A DNA stretch of 64,000 nucleotides from Plasmopara viticola (lineage: Eukaryota > Oomycota > Peronosporomycetes > Peronosporales > Peronosporaceae): positions 682,001 to 746,000 of the forward strand of contig MBPM02000021.1 of the NCBI GenBank assembly GCA_001695595.3. The letters are read 5' to 3'. The translations under genes and the position numbers were made by a program. Below are positions 10,501 to 22,391 of the stretch, in pieces (the stretch's first letter is position 1; every line of letters starts with the position of its first letter). The notes beneath the pieces were generated by a model, which worked only from the letters and a program-made list of their open reading frames with translations, did no database searches and was not told the origin of the DNA.

Positions 10501-12021
10501 CGCAGCTTCCTTAACTTAAGCACAATCTCTTTGTAGCCTTTGGAAAGACAGCGCCTTAAGCTGATCGCCACGCTCTTATCCTTGATCCTGGCGCCGATGC
10601 TGCTTTGGTTGGCAATTATCTTGGGTTTATGTCACAAGGGTGTAAAATGTTATCTCCTTTGAACAATTAATGGTGAAGACTTGGTGATCCAGGAAGATGC
10701 GCCCAGCTTTCCATGACCTTCCGTGCAAAAATTTTATGCGCGAACAACAGACCCACGCTTTCTCACAGTCTGACAGTATTCTACAGCAAAATTAGGCGGA
10801 ATGCAATGTTCGGCCCTGGCTCGAGGTTCGTGAGGCTCGAAGTCGCTCAGCGGTCACATAATGCCGCATTTAATCGGTAACGGTTACTCCACGCATGCAG
10901 CGAACTCACTTGGACAAATTGTCATCATTGCTTTCACCATCACAACCTTTTACGAAACGTAATGTATCGAAGTCATGCTTGTTGGGCTCAAAACCTACAG
11001 TAATATGTGCGAAATTTAGGCTAGACTTTTTCGAAGCGAAGGTGTATATAGAGAATAAGACTGCGCGAGGATGGACCGAGCGAAAATTTAAGTGGAAGGA
11101 AGGGGACATTATGAAGGTTACTTAATGAACCTTGTTGTCGCCACCCCATGATGGCTAATTGATAACTAGGTACAGCCGCCAATCTGCAAGAGTATGTTAT
11201 AAAATAAGGGCACTGATATCAGACTTGCCTTGATAAAGGAGGGGTAAGTATATTATGGCTGCGCACATAATAACGAGCACGTGCGAAATATCTGCCGTGG
11301 CATGTCTTGCTACAAAATTGCTGGAAGTCATCCTTAGTGACGCGAGTGATCCAATGCAGTCGACGACATTTAATGGCAAGCGGTAATTTATACGGAAAAA
11401 TGCATCTAATATTAGTGCACTTGCTTCGAAACAAAGTCGGTCGTTGCCAGCAAATTCACATCGTTTGTGGCGTTTGCAGAAACTCTGACAGTTTAAGTTA
11501 TAGAATCGCTTTATAAGCAATAGCGGTGCGTATATGTCGAATATATTCGTCAGCCGCCGGCAAGGTGGCTTAAGAGAAAGCATCTACGCCTTCATGTACG
11601 CTTTAATGGATTAGACGAGCGAATGAATTACACATTAAAGGAACGTGCACGCTGTATGCTTGAGAATGCAAATCCGCCCAAGACTTTTTGGGAGCATTGG
11701 GAACCACGCTTATGACTGTTAGCTTCGGTGTCAAACAAGCAGCATCGCAGTGATTCAGTCAACTCACGAATGTTTGAATGGGATACATCTAATATTGGCT
11801 AACCTAAGATGTTTTGGCCGTCCTAATAACGTAAATAAACTTTAGGACAAGCGAAGCAAACTCGACATCCACGCTAATTTTGCTGAGCGATGAATATTCA
11901 AGTGTGAGAAAGTATAACGCTTTAAAGTTCTAAAAAGTAATCATGTTCTAGTCATTACACATAGCGCAAAGAAACAAAATTAGCCAATACGATATTTCCA
12001 CCAAATTAGGGACCAGCAAAA
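10501..12021. other. Gene-free stretch, TE-derived in part
   Basis: Its lower-numbered end is probably the eroded 5' part of the Copia relic (minus strand). Frames at 10895-11125 and 11197-11583 are short, overlap each other on both strands and match nothing I know. Confidence 0.35.
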
Positions 12022-12093
12022 GGGCCTTCCCGGAGATCGAATCCGGGACCTCTCGCACCCTAAGCGAGAATCGTACCACTTGACCACAAGGCC
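12022..12093 (-). tRNA. tRNA-Pro (anticodon AGG)
   Basis: The minus strand folds as a 72-nt tRNA. Acceptor stem GGCCTTG pairs with GAAGGCC, six pairs with a G7/G66 mismatch at the base. The D-arm starts TGGTCAAGTGG. The anticodon stem is CTCGC/GCGAG with loop TTAGGGT, giving AGG for proline (reads CCU). The T-arm is CCGGA-TTCGATC-TCCGG, a perfect 5-bp stem and 7-nt loop. The discriminator base is C and no CCA is encoded, as expected for a nuclear tRNA gene. No intron. The mismatch leaves some doubt whether it is still functional, but everything else is intact. Confidence 0.92.
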
Positions 12094-15000
12094 ACCGAGC
12101 CGGTATATCGCAATCTCATCTTCTTATCTATAAACATTCTGTGACGCCGGGATTAAGGAGGGTGTGTTCAATACTTGGTCAATACTGAGAGTCCTCCATA
12201 TTGCAACGTATAAATTGTTTTTGAAGACAAAGAGACAGTGGATCAGTAGTTGCAGCAAGATGAGGATGCCTCGAGACGTGTAATGGAGATTGACACTGGC
12301 ATCAAGCGACATGACCGCACGCATATATCGGATTATGGTACGGGATTTCCGATTGCAAAACGCTTTGCTTCCCGCATGTGGGTTTCTCTCTCAGTCCGGC
12401 TGTAAACGACGTAGGCAAACGCATTGTTTGATACAATTGGCGGTATCTATCAACGTCCAAGCACCTCGCACGGTACAACAAGCGTCAAGGACTTGTTAAG
12501 ATGCCTGTGATGGCTTAATATTATAAAAGCTGCAGCGTTGTGGATTTTTCAAGAATAAAGCCGACCTCGTTTGAGTCGGCGATGAATAATTGCGACGGAG
12601 ACAAGTGGCAACACAGGAATGAAGTTGTTTCGCAAGAACAAAGTTGGACGCTTAAGACGCTGCCGTAAATGCACATGTCAATCAGAAACTTTTTTGCTTC
12701 AAGACAAACCATGATGATGAGATTGTGTGATACATGGCGCGTCGTCTACAAATTTCCACGAAGACATATTTCAATTTGCTTAGCGAGCCTGAAACCGAAA
12801 TTTGTGCAAACAAATTAAGACATTTCAACAAAATCGAATTAGTTGTAGGAAGGCTTTTGTAAACGTGCAAAAGTCAAGCCTATAACTGATCAAGCTGTTT
12901 TTTCGTATATATGTACGTCCTTGTATGTATAAAAGCATGTGTCATGTAAGATACTACGTAGCTAATTTGCCGTTTTCTGATCGAAGAGACAGTGATCATA
13001 ACGACAAAAACTACGAGAATAAAATAGCCAATGCATACAAACTTGAAAAGGTCTATAACATCTGAATATTTGGCTTTCAAAAGCGTCTAAGGAAAGCAAA
13101 TGTTTACCTGATCGGATAGGGTAGAGTACTAGTGCGTTGTCGGATGGAGAAATGGATGTTTGTCATTCACATCTCCAAACCACAAATTATGAAGCTATGA
13201 GCTCAGCAGTACAATTAACATTTAAAGACTTTTAACACGTCTACGACAAAAAGGTAGCGTTTCAGTATTCAAATGCTCGACTGCTAAAAATGATAGAGTG
13301 AAAAAACGCAAGAGGGTCATCTAAAAGAAATGGTCAATCATGCTAGCTTTAAGCCTAAATGCTTTGTATCTAGATAGCTATCACTGATTACAAGATCGTG
13401 TTCTACAAGTGCAAGCACGCATTAAGTGATATTGCAGTTGCAATGCCTAACGCCAACCACGACAACAAGATTTTTATCAGTTTTCTTAACAGAAAAAGCG
13501 AAATGCCTTTTACTGCATCGCGTGCCACAATTAGAAGGACATCAAGTATTTCGACGTCAAATTCTATCTTTGGCGAAGCAAACGTGGAAAACGCGCAAGG
13601 TTTTTAAGTATACTCTGAATCTATTTTTTATTTTCAACGAACTTATACGCTTTGGTCCGCCAATCAAACATCAATATTTGATATAGATGTAGAAAGGAGG
13701 AAGTAAAGATGCGTCGACGTTCAAATAAGGCATCGAGATTAGTATAATTTCATTCTTTTAACTTTAGCTCAAGTACAAATTAACAATGCACCAAATGTGA
13801 CATGATAACTTTTGCTATGCAAACTTCAAAAGTGTAAAAGAACCACTGCCAGCTCGTATAGACTGTAATGATCCCTGGAGTGCCAAATACCTATCGTCCC
13901 TCTTCGAACATATAAAACATTTTCTTCATACCTTCGGCATTACTACTCTGTGTAAATCACTTAGGTATTCATAAAAAAATTAATCAATACATCGATGAGG
14001 GCACTTTTGAGCCTACGGCGACACAACGTATAGAGACATCGTCTCCACATAAAACAACATTCTTGTTTCTGGATCGATAGGCAATTTGATGGAGAAGGTA
14101 TTTTGCTTCGTTGATGATGAGCCAAAACAATTGTTCAAGGAGATAATAGTTTACTTCATCCATTGTGAAATTTAGCAACACAATACCTCCAAGTTAAAAC
14201 CCTCCAACTGTAAACCTATCAAAACACAAGGTTTGAGAAATTTGGAGATCTCAGAAGATTTGTTTTCGAGAATGCACACAAGCCACAAGATGTTAAAGCT
14301 TAAGCCCGATCTGGAGAATTCGTCGACTTACCAAATTTTGCACCAAGCACACCTTTGATAAAACAGCAAACCCAGGTCTGGTTGTTAGGTTTTGGCTTAT
14401 AGTATAGACGGTGCGATATTAATCTAATCAAGGCAAACCGAGCCGCTCTAATTGGTATCGCAACGTTAAAAGACCTAGGCTATATTAGCTTTTGCCATGT
14501 TGGACAATAAATAGCCTGACATCACCAGCAATGTTGCAGCAGGCTTAATTTATGCAAAATGCCCATCAACATACTTAGGTGATTACAAGGGTGATGACAG
14601 AATTCGATGGTTTATGTACGAATGTTTTTTCTCACAAGTACATTGTCTTCGATCTACGAGACAAAAGTACATCCGCAGTCAGCTTTCGAAGGTTAGAAGT
14701 CCTTTGTACGATGTGAGATAGCTCAAGAAATTGTGACACCGGCACAATCATTCTCTTTCATCAGACTCAGCAATTGGTATTCAGACTTTTCAATCTAGAT
14801 ATTGTTATGATTGAAGCGTTGCTACCTAAACTTTTGGTGAAGGCTAGGTATTGTAATTGCTTTAACAATCTCTAATGGTTGAATAGTTAACTGTTAGCGC
14901 ATTCCAGTCTCCAGAGGTGTGCTTAAGTGGCTACAAATCCCAGGATATTCCGGAAAAGTCGAAATCTGATCTGACATCTGACCACTTGAATACATCGCGG

Positions 15001-15929
15001 CAAGTCAAATGTACTTATGTGACCAAACTACTCTTAGCTGATAGACAATACCTTTTCCGCTGAAGATATCAGCAACGAGCTTCAACACATCGATGGCAGC
15101 ATATCATTTAACTACCTAAGTGCAAAACCACCCGTAGGACATGTTCATTAAAAATTTTCGCTTAAGAATAGCTGCTTGAGCTCAGCTCAGACAGGTTATT
15201 GTATAGCAGGAGGCAATTACAACACGCTCTGATAAATTTTCAACGTTTCGTCTAGATTTCACAAGCGCTACACTAAGTACAGCAAAGCGAAGATTTGTGA
15301 TGCCCTGAGGCACTTGGTTATGGGATGCAAATTGGCTTTCAAACGATTGACTACGATGGAAAGAAGTTGCTTCTTATTTGTTTTTTATTGCCTAAATGCA
15401 ATCTTGAGCTCTGGACCATAGAAAAAATTACTACAGTGAGTGATCGCAATTTAAAAGAAACGCTAATCACGGCAAATGACCTAATAATTCGAGTTTTTTT
15501 ATTAAATCTTAAGGCTTCGCGGTATTTCAATCAGATCGGCATTAAGAGCTTGCAACATCAAAAGAAGTGATTTGACTTTTTTAAATTAAATTCACAACTT
15601 AGATTGAAGCCGTCGTCATCTGTAGCTTGCCAAACACGGCCATTGCGTTATATAATTACGTCAATTCACAATATACATTGGTACTATCCATTGTAATGAG
15701 TGGTTACATAGTTTAGACCAGAAGCAGGGTTCAGGTCTTTTATTTTCATTGGGAGGGAAAAGACCTTACTAGTCGATAATGATTTAGGATGCGTAAAAAG
15801 CCAGATGGATCAAAGTAGAATGATAGCCTTTACGATGGTAGCAGTGGGTCTGTAGCAAGAAAGTAATTCGAAAAAGCTTCACACGAGATATATTTTCTTA
15901 ATTTGCTGCGTGCACTTTTCCTCCTCCAC
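12094..15929. other. Gene-free AT-rich stretch
   Basis: Nearly 4 kb with only short frames of low-complexity or membrane-like composition (for example 12880-13080 minus). I find no domain, no tRNA and no clear TE protein. Homopolymer A and T runs are common. It is probably old, unrecognisable repeat sequence. Confidence 0.4.
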
Positions 15930-16010
15930 CGACTTCGCCCCGCTCTCCGCCCAAGCCTCGCTCGACGAACGGCCCTACAATCTTCTCCGCGACAGTGTTA
16001 CATAGTATAG
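15930..16010 (+). repeat. Dispersed repeat, probable LTR fragment, copy 1
   Basis: Matches the reverse complement of 26983-27063. The core (15930-15960) agrees at 29 of 31 bases with the other copy: CGACTTCG(C/T)CCCGCTC then CCGCCCAAGCCTCG. Homology continues, more loosely, to 'gtgttacatagtatag'. The other copy lies just past the integrase end of a Gypsy relic, which points to an LTR or 3' untranslated part of that family. The sequence is locally GC-rich inside an AT-rich region. Confidence 0.65.
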
Positions 16011-17860
16011 CTCGCCGTGCCGATTTCAGGGAATTTAGGAAAGGGTGCTCGTGGTCACAAATTGAGAAGCGAGTCATTGACACGAGCCATAAAGTGGGAA
16101 GTACTGGGTAACAAAGGGTGCTTTTCGAGAACGAACTTAACGTTCAGCGGTTATTAAGTGTGGCTGCACGCTTGTGTGGCACAAACATCTGGATCTCCTT
16201 CAGTTGTTTTGTGGCTTAAAACTTTGTTTTCTTTCGTTAAGTCCTTGTCTTAATGTTTTGAACACGGAGAATAACTTCCAGATCAACTATCAAAACGACG
16301 CAACACGCCTAATGCTTGACGACCTCCGCTTTCCACTAGACCCAAGCTTGGGCTGTATGTAAATTGATCTACCTTATGACTCAAGTCGCGCGTGCTGCCG
16401 AGAGTGGCCGGCTTGCTTATGAGTGACTGATCCACCACAATACAGCACACGACCGATGCCATGCAAAAACGCCTCGACTACACCTTCGACTCAGACACGT
16501 TCTGAAACAGCTATTTCATGGCGTTGCCAAGCCCGTCTTGCCGCTACATGCTGAGAACCATCTAGTGCACAGCGCAATGGTTTCGTCGTGGTCCTCGCTG
16601 CTCGATCGATAGAGCTGAAACTTCTCGCTATCTTCTCGGGTACCCGCTATTGCTGTCGGCGATTTGGTGCCAGCCTGGTGATATCCTAATGGTCTCAGGT
16701 CCCGCCAGATCCATAAAAAAGACGTGAAAGCGGCGGAAGTGGACATTAATTGTAGCTGCAGGATCTGCAGAGGAAGTGCACGCGGTGACGCTCAAACTGA
16801 TCAATACGCTCGTGTCATACTAGATCACACCGCTGTACAGCAGCAAGTTGTTGCCGACGATGTCAACCGTAATGTATACAAGGAAGCCATGCACAACTCA
16901 AAAGAAACGGTGACCCCTTCCACCTAATGTGATCGAGACACTGCTTCCAGTTTCCAAGCTTCGAACTCAGAATGGTCGATGAAGCACTTTTTCGACCACT
17001 TGCGGCGGGCCTTAAAGCGGGTAAGTATTAATACTGAATTATAGTCTCTCGACGAGCTAATACGCCTTTATACTTCACTTGCACAAACATTAAGGATCGG
17101 GGGAAGGATATCCAGACAATTCAGCAGAGCAGCTTCCACGCCATACAACACAATGCAGCACAAATTTCTCGACTCGGTCGTCAGCACCGTATTGGAATGC
17201 AACGAATAGGCTTCTTTGAGCAAGATGAGGGACGTCAAGCTTTCACAAAGTTATAAGGAACGGCCTTGTGGTCAGCAACTTGATGAATGGGATAACAAAT
17301 GTACATAAATGAAAAAGTAGACTTGCATAATTTGCATCAGGCAATCCTTAAAATTTCATGCAGACCAAATCAATCAAATTACTGTTCTGGAAACGCTGCA
17401 GTTGCCTTTGGTTTTTTTCTTTATGTAGCGATATGTGACACACATAACGAGACAACATGGACCTACTTCACATTAGCAATTTAGTTTAACGTCGCGAAGT
17501 GGTTGACTTCATGTTCAACTGTTGCGCGATCAGCCGTGCCTTGTAGTAAATAACGCGACAATTCTTGTTCCGCTGCTTTTGTAAACAAAATCCAAAACAC
17601 GTACCATGCAGGATCCTAATGAAATAGCATTAAGTGTCCCGTCTCAGACTAGTATCGACAACGCCGCAGATTTTAGTTGCAGTACTAAATTAATGTATCG
17701 GTGGACATAAAAGTTAGTGACCGCGATGCGTGTAATTAATACGAATGTACTTGATGATTTAATAAATTTAAAAAAACCAATCTGATTTTTTGTAAAATAG
17801 CTCTTTTGTCGTCCTGAGTCCGATATATAATGGCAATCTTGTAGCCTGCCTCTCTCCTGC
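16011..17860. other. Stretch with weak protein-like frames, unassigned
   Basis: From about 16440 to 17240 the plus strand shows a broken frame with protein-like composition, including the Cys-rich 'INCSCRICRG' near 16748 and 'HLRRALKRVSINTEL' near 17000. It is less AT-rich than its surroundings. It may be a gag-like or other TE remnant, but I cannot assign it. From 17480 to 17860 nothing is seen; this is the 3' flank of the methyltransferase gene. Confidence 0.3.
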
Positions 17861-18585
17861 TCAATCAGCCTGCACGCCCTTTTGACACACATAAATGTAG
17901 TGCACAGCATTGGCATCCGCCTCCGAGACTTGCACTGCGCTGACCGTGGGCTTGGGTACCGTGTGTACCACAACTTTCCACTGCAGCTCCTTGTTCTCGA
18001 GGTAACTCAGACGATTGTCTGGCACGCCGTACGACACGATAAAGTACACTCCATTAGGCTTCAGTACGCGGTGAATTTCCTGGCACATTTTCGCTACATT
18101 GGCCGTCGAGCCTTCACCACACAAGATGGAGTCCATCGTGCCTTTGTCCACAACCGCGTCATATGTTTCGTCCGCAAATTCTAGTGAGCACATGTTCATC
18201 TTTTGCCATTGCAACTGCTCCGCACGATCTTCGTATTTAGTCGCCATCTGCTTCACCACGATCTCCGACACGTCTACGTTCATGAGCTTCTGGTACCCAT
18301 CGTTCACCATCTCTTCCGATAGTCGGGAGTTGCCGGCACCCGCCATTAATATATCATCCGTCTTCTTTACGTATTGATTAAGAAGATCTTTTAAGCCGCC
18401 ATATCGCTGGTACCAATCAAATTGCTCCGCATCCCTAGTAAATGATATAAGAAAAGGCAAGTAAATATTAATACATTGTAGTGATACGCATACTAGGATC
18501 GTTAAAGAAGCAGAAGGACACGTAGAAAGAAAGCGCACTTAGTGTAGCGTTCGTCCCAGTACGTGGCTTTACCGTATTGCGCCAT
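17861..18585 (-). CDS. Class I SAM-dependent methyltransferase, METTL13 / EEF1A-KMT4 type
   Basis: Two exons: 18539-18585 and 17861-18434, joined across a 104-bp intron (donor AA|GTGCGC, acceptor TTTACTAG|GG). The join gives 'YWDERYTKDAEQFDWYQRY', the typical N-terminus of this family, and a 206-residue protein. Motif I is 'ILMAGAGNS' (residues 44-52), with Ala where relatives usually have Cys. The acidic ribose-binding residue lies in 'NVDVSEIVV', and 'AVVDKGTMDSILCG' is the family's substrate-side motif. Relatives methylate lysines, among them sites on elongation factor 1A, in the cytosol. The length fits the single-domain KMT4 form. The start is MAQYGK at 18585; the frame stays open upstream to an ATG at 18756, but that extension looks unlike the family and would overrun a probable initiator. 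The exact substrate is unknown. Confidence 0.88.
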
Positions 18586-18589
18586 GATC

Positions 18590-18597
18590 GAAAGTGA
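18590..18597 (-). promoter_or_regulatory. Oomycete initiator-like site of the methyltransferase gene
   Basis: The minus strand reads CTCACTTTCGATC immediately before the ATG. TCACTTTC fits the known oomycete initiator YCAYTYY. If used, the 5' leader is only about 10 nt, which favours the ATG at 18585. Motif match only. Confidence 0.4.
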
Positions 18598-19475
18598 GTT
18601 GCTCTTCGGTTCCCACTCGTCGCGGAAAAGGAAATGAGCAAATTTGGTAACGAACCACGTGTCGTACTTAAACGAGAATGCGGACATGTATACACTGTAT
18701 AGAGCCTGTATGTACGCAATAAAGGGCGCTTCCGCACGACCGTTAAGCCTCTGCATTACAGTAGCATAATTGTTGACGACAATTTCTTACAAGATTCTCA
18801 GCCCGTTTAAATTAACTACTACGCCGACTTTTTTTACCGATCAAGAGCTGGACAAGTTTTACACGCGACAGCTTGAAGTTAAGATGAGCCTTATAGAAGT
18901 TTGGCGCGATAGAAAAGGTGATGAAGTAACTTCGTTACAGCGCAGCGCTTTACTTAAACAGCTTTGACAAGAGATAACATCTCGGTTGCGCACTTTTTTT
19001 AAAGGCGATTAAAGAAGACGGTAAAGTTGCCTCTCACTAACTTGATCATATCCGTCAAGGCCATTGTCAAAACTGTGAAAGCGAAGCATAATGATCATCA
19101 TAATCAGAAAGGAGGCTTGACACGAAGCTGCCAACGCTACAGTCATATGAGTGGTTAGCGTAGCTGCTCTAAGCGCATTGTTCCAAAGCATTTCCTTCAA
19201 TGCCAGAGCTACGATATTAGGGACTTAACATTTTATCGAGCTTTTGATGCTTGATGACGTCTTTTTCGAAGTTTTCAAATCGGATTAACTACACTTTAAC
19301 ATCTCACTGTCCGCATAGCTTGGACATGGATGCGGGTCAAGTCGAACAAAAGCGCCAATATCACTACTCCCTATTGTGACGTGATAAAGCACGTTGAAGG
19401 AGCGTTCCAGTGATGTTCGTGTTTTGATTTTTAACAATATTTTAGAGAGTTTGCTGTAAAAGTTTACTCAATACT
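18598..19475. other. Intergenic stretch upstream of the methyltransferase
   Basis: A plus-strand frame at 18770-18967 ends '...MSLIEVWRDRKGDEVTSLQ' and has a soluble-protein composition, but it lacks an upstream ATG and shows no domain. Otherwise only scattered short frames. Confidence 0.3.
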
Positions 19476-19664
19476 TTAAAATAACAAGAAACTGTGTATA
19501 CCAAAGTGCGACCACAAGACGAAGTCGTCCACTTCAAAATTGCATACCGAGGATCGCGTTGGGTTTCTTTGCTCTCCTTTGAATACTTGCCTCTCCAGAA
19601 ACGAGGTAGTCTCCTCCACGTTTACAATTTTTGCGTCAAGAGATTTTCCGCACCACACAGTCAA
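19476..19664 (-). mobile_element. Ty3/Gypsy scrap, post-integrase region
   Basis: The minus-strand frame contains 'CNFEVDDFVLWSHFG', which resembles the Gypsy 'NFxxGDFVLWSRVD' segment just after the integrase core. Upstream of it (19730-19954 minus) is a broken frame that may be more of the same element. Nothing else of a polyprotein is recognisable nearby. Confidence 0.5.
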
Positions 19665-20150
19665 AAGCTAAGGTGCTTCCGTTCCTCAATGGGCGAATGG
19701 CTGCTAAGAGATCAGTTCTGGGGTGTAATTCATATTTCGCGTGCACCACAGGCAGCTGATAACTCCACTTGCGAAAGCTCAGTCCATGTTCGACGAGCAA
19801 CAATCCCATAAGCTATAACACGTCCATGTACAAGCGCTCCACCATTTGATTGAGCCCCTTCATTTATTGAGCTTGGGAATTCACGAGGTGTTTCCTGATG
19901 TCGCCCCACACTGCGTAATATAGTACCAGTTTTCTTAGCATCGCAAGCGTGCACGTAACGCAGTAACTAATATGGATAGTTCTAATTGTTTATTTGATCT
20001 AACTTTTTCTTATTTTATTTAGGCAATAGGTAAATTTTAAATGATTTGCCAATTGACACATCTCGCCCACTTTTTTGGTTGACCAATAAATTAAATTTTT
20101 GATTGACTCGAACATATATATAACGCAGCTGAACATTCCCCAACATCGAG

Positions 20151-22010
20151 ATGATAAACATCTATCCTTACCTTCAAAAAATAAGACATCTACCACTCCA
20201 ATTTGTCGCTGCACAACTAGCAAAACCAATTGCCCTACTCGGCTGCTTTGCGTCGAGTCCAGACGGAATTGAGCTCATTTTGGACAAAAATTGTTTAAGG
20301 GTGCAAATCACAATTATTCACCCTGGCGCGCACCCGCAAGGTCGCCAATTAGTCGATGCAAAGAGGGAGTCAACTTTTGATTCATATACCGCCGGGGTGC
20401 GCCCTCTACAGGTCACGGCGTCTCTCTGCCAAAGCAACCGTAAGCTACACGCTTCCCCGCGCGGTATTTGGAACGGTAGACATAAAGCTATGACGGAGAT
20501 TCTTACAGGACGCACGCCTCTGGAGGATTTGCTGGACCGCTTGCACAGTCCTTCCGCAACACATCACGTTAACCCAGGTGACAATATCAGAATAAAGCAC
20601 CTGTTCTTTGTCTCACCGTCTGCTAGGCGAATATGTCAGCGGTTTAGCCGTGGAAAGGTTTGGATGCTCGATGCCACTTCCAAAACTTATAAGTGATTAT
20701 AGAGCAACGCAATTCTTAAACGTTACTGTTAAAAACTGACGACATGTGCTATTCAAGGTTTAATATGCCACTGCTGCACGAAGTAAGTATCACTGCCACT
20801 TAATTGGTGTCTACGCTCTTTAATTGCTTTCTAACGATGAGACAACAGGGTCCTATCTTTGGGCAATGATCAAGCCCAGGTCATTGTTGGAGGATGTGGG
20901 AGGGACGAAGCAACCACCAATACTTGTAACGGACAGAGAGATTGCTTTAATGACAACCCTTGCAGAAGTTTTCGCGAAGTAAGACGTTGCTATGCAAATG
21001 GCACATCAAAAAAAATAATTTTGCAAACATAGAAAATCTTTCTTGCATGAAGACTTCGCAAACTTCGTCATAACATTGGAGTCAGCTGGTCAATTTGAAA
21101 CCTGAGGACATCTACGAGATGCAACCAAGTGAATTGCGAAGTATGGCCCCGGCACATGTCATACACTACTTGGAAACAATCTGGTTTTCGTATCAAAAAA
21201 TGCTCATAGATTGTTGGATGCACGGGTACGACATTTTAGACACAATAAGACATCACGGCTTGAGAGTGCTTATGCGGCTCCTATGAGATAGATCCAGCAT
21301 TCTTCTAGTAAAGTCAATAAAAGACTATATCTTGTGTATTCGTAATACCTTGCATCTAATTTATGATTTTTGACAATGCAGGTGATCTGCTGGCGGTAAA
21401 CTCGGATGTCATTATTCTTTTGTGGGTCAGCTCGAAGAATTTTAGTTGGGGGCCGCTAGAAAGCAATCAACTTCTGAGATGCGACTTAGCTCACTTTTTG
21501 CCAAGGGGCTAATCAAAGTGCAGAAGCTGTACGACCTGTGCAACACCGATTCTGTTACCGGCGAAGAATGTAGAGGCCACTTCAGCTCAAATATGGAACA
21601 CCCTTGCCGGCATCAAGCTGAAGGAAAAGTTTGAGATTACCGACTTTGACGATTATTGATGGCTTGCAGCTTCAATTTCTCCAATGACTACATCAACAGA
21701 GCCCCAGAGACGTAAATTCGTGCTAAACTCGATCTTGAGACAGTACGTCAAAGAGCTTTCTGCTCATCGATAGCAAATAACCGTGAACAGTTTGGAGACC
21801 CTGCAAACGAAAGGAGTATTTGCCGATTCTGTACCGACTCAAGGTCGCGGGGGAACCAGCATCAATTCGGCGTCTTCTCTCCAAATTTCAGCGTGTGAAA
21901 ACTGCTGTAGCAACGTATCGTCGAAGATGCCGATCGTGCAAAAATACAGGTCATAATTCGCGAACATGCTGACAGCGAAAGCAGCTCATGTGAAGCGTCA
22001 TTGTTTCGAC
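20151..22010 (+). mobile_element. Decayed MULE / FAR1-type DNA transposon
   Basis: An intact 181-codon frame (20151-20696, ATG) holds the region before the catalytic core and ends with 'KVWMLDATSKTYK', the start of the MULE transposase domain (first Asp). After frame breaks come 'NMPLLHEVSITAT' (about 20763), 'PPILVTDREIALMTTLAEV' (about 20915, second catalytic Asp), a 'MAHQKK'-like WHI(N)K segment (about 20995) and 'RVRHFRHNKTSRLESAYA' (about 21210-21270). Near 21915-21957 sits a SWIM-distal zinc knuckle, 'CRSCKNTGHNSRTC' (CX2CX4HX4C). Stops and frameshifts abound between modules, so no active transposase is made. Terminal inverted repeats were not found by eye. Confidence 0.85.
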
Positions 22011-22391
22011 TATCCGCGTTGATCCCAGCCACTTTGTAGGCTATTTTTTTATTCAGTGCTGTGCATTTGTTTATACATGTTCTCTGTAAGCAGCCTTTTT
22101 CATGACTCTCACACTTCTTTGTAGTCTATACTTCATTTGGTTGTCGCGCTATTTTATGAGCGACGCGAAGCTTATATGATAATTTTTTTTGCTTTCTTTA
22201 GCCTCGTTACCGTTCCTTCTTTCTTGCGCAATTCTTTTCTTTAAAGTGGAAAATCATAAAAGTAGAAATTTAATACCATTTGAAGTGTCGAAAGTCATTA
22301 TCTTGATGTTAAGCCAATATTATTTTTATATTATTGACCAATCAAAAAAGTGGAAAGGTTAACCGAATGGGTGGGATGTGCATCCAAATTC

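Noticed and set aside
11197..11583. Possible 128-codon gene on the minus strand
   Set aside because: No motif. Overlapping open frames on both strands suggest chance.
18586..18756. In-frame N-terminal extension of the methyltransferase from an ATG at 18756
   Set aside because: The family begins close to 'YWDERY'. A good initiator lies between the two ATGs, and the extension has no similarity to relatives.
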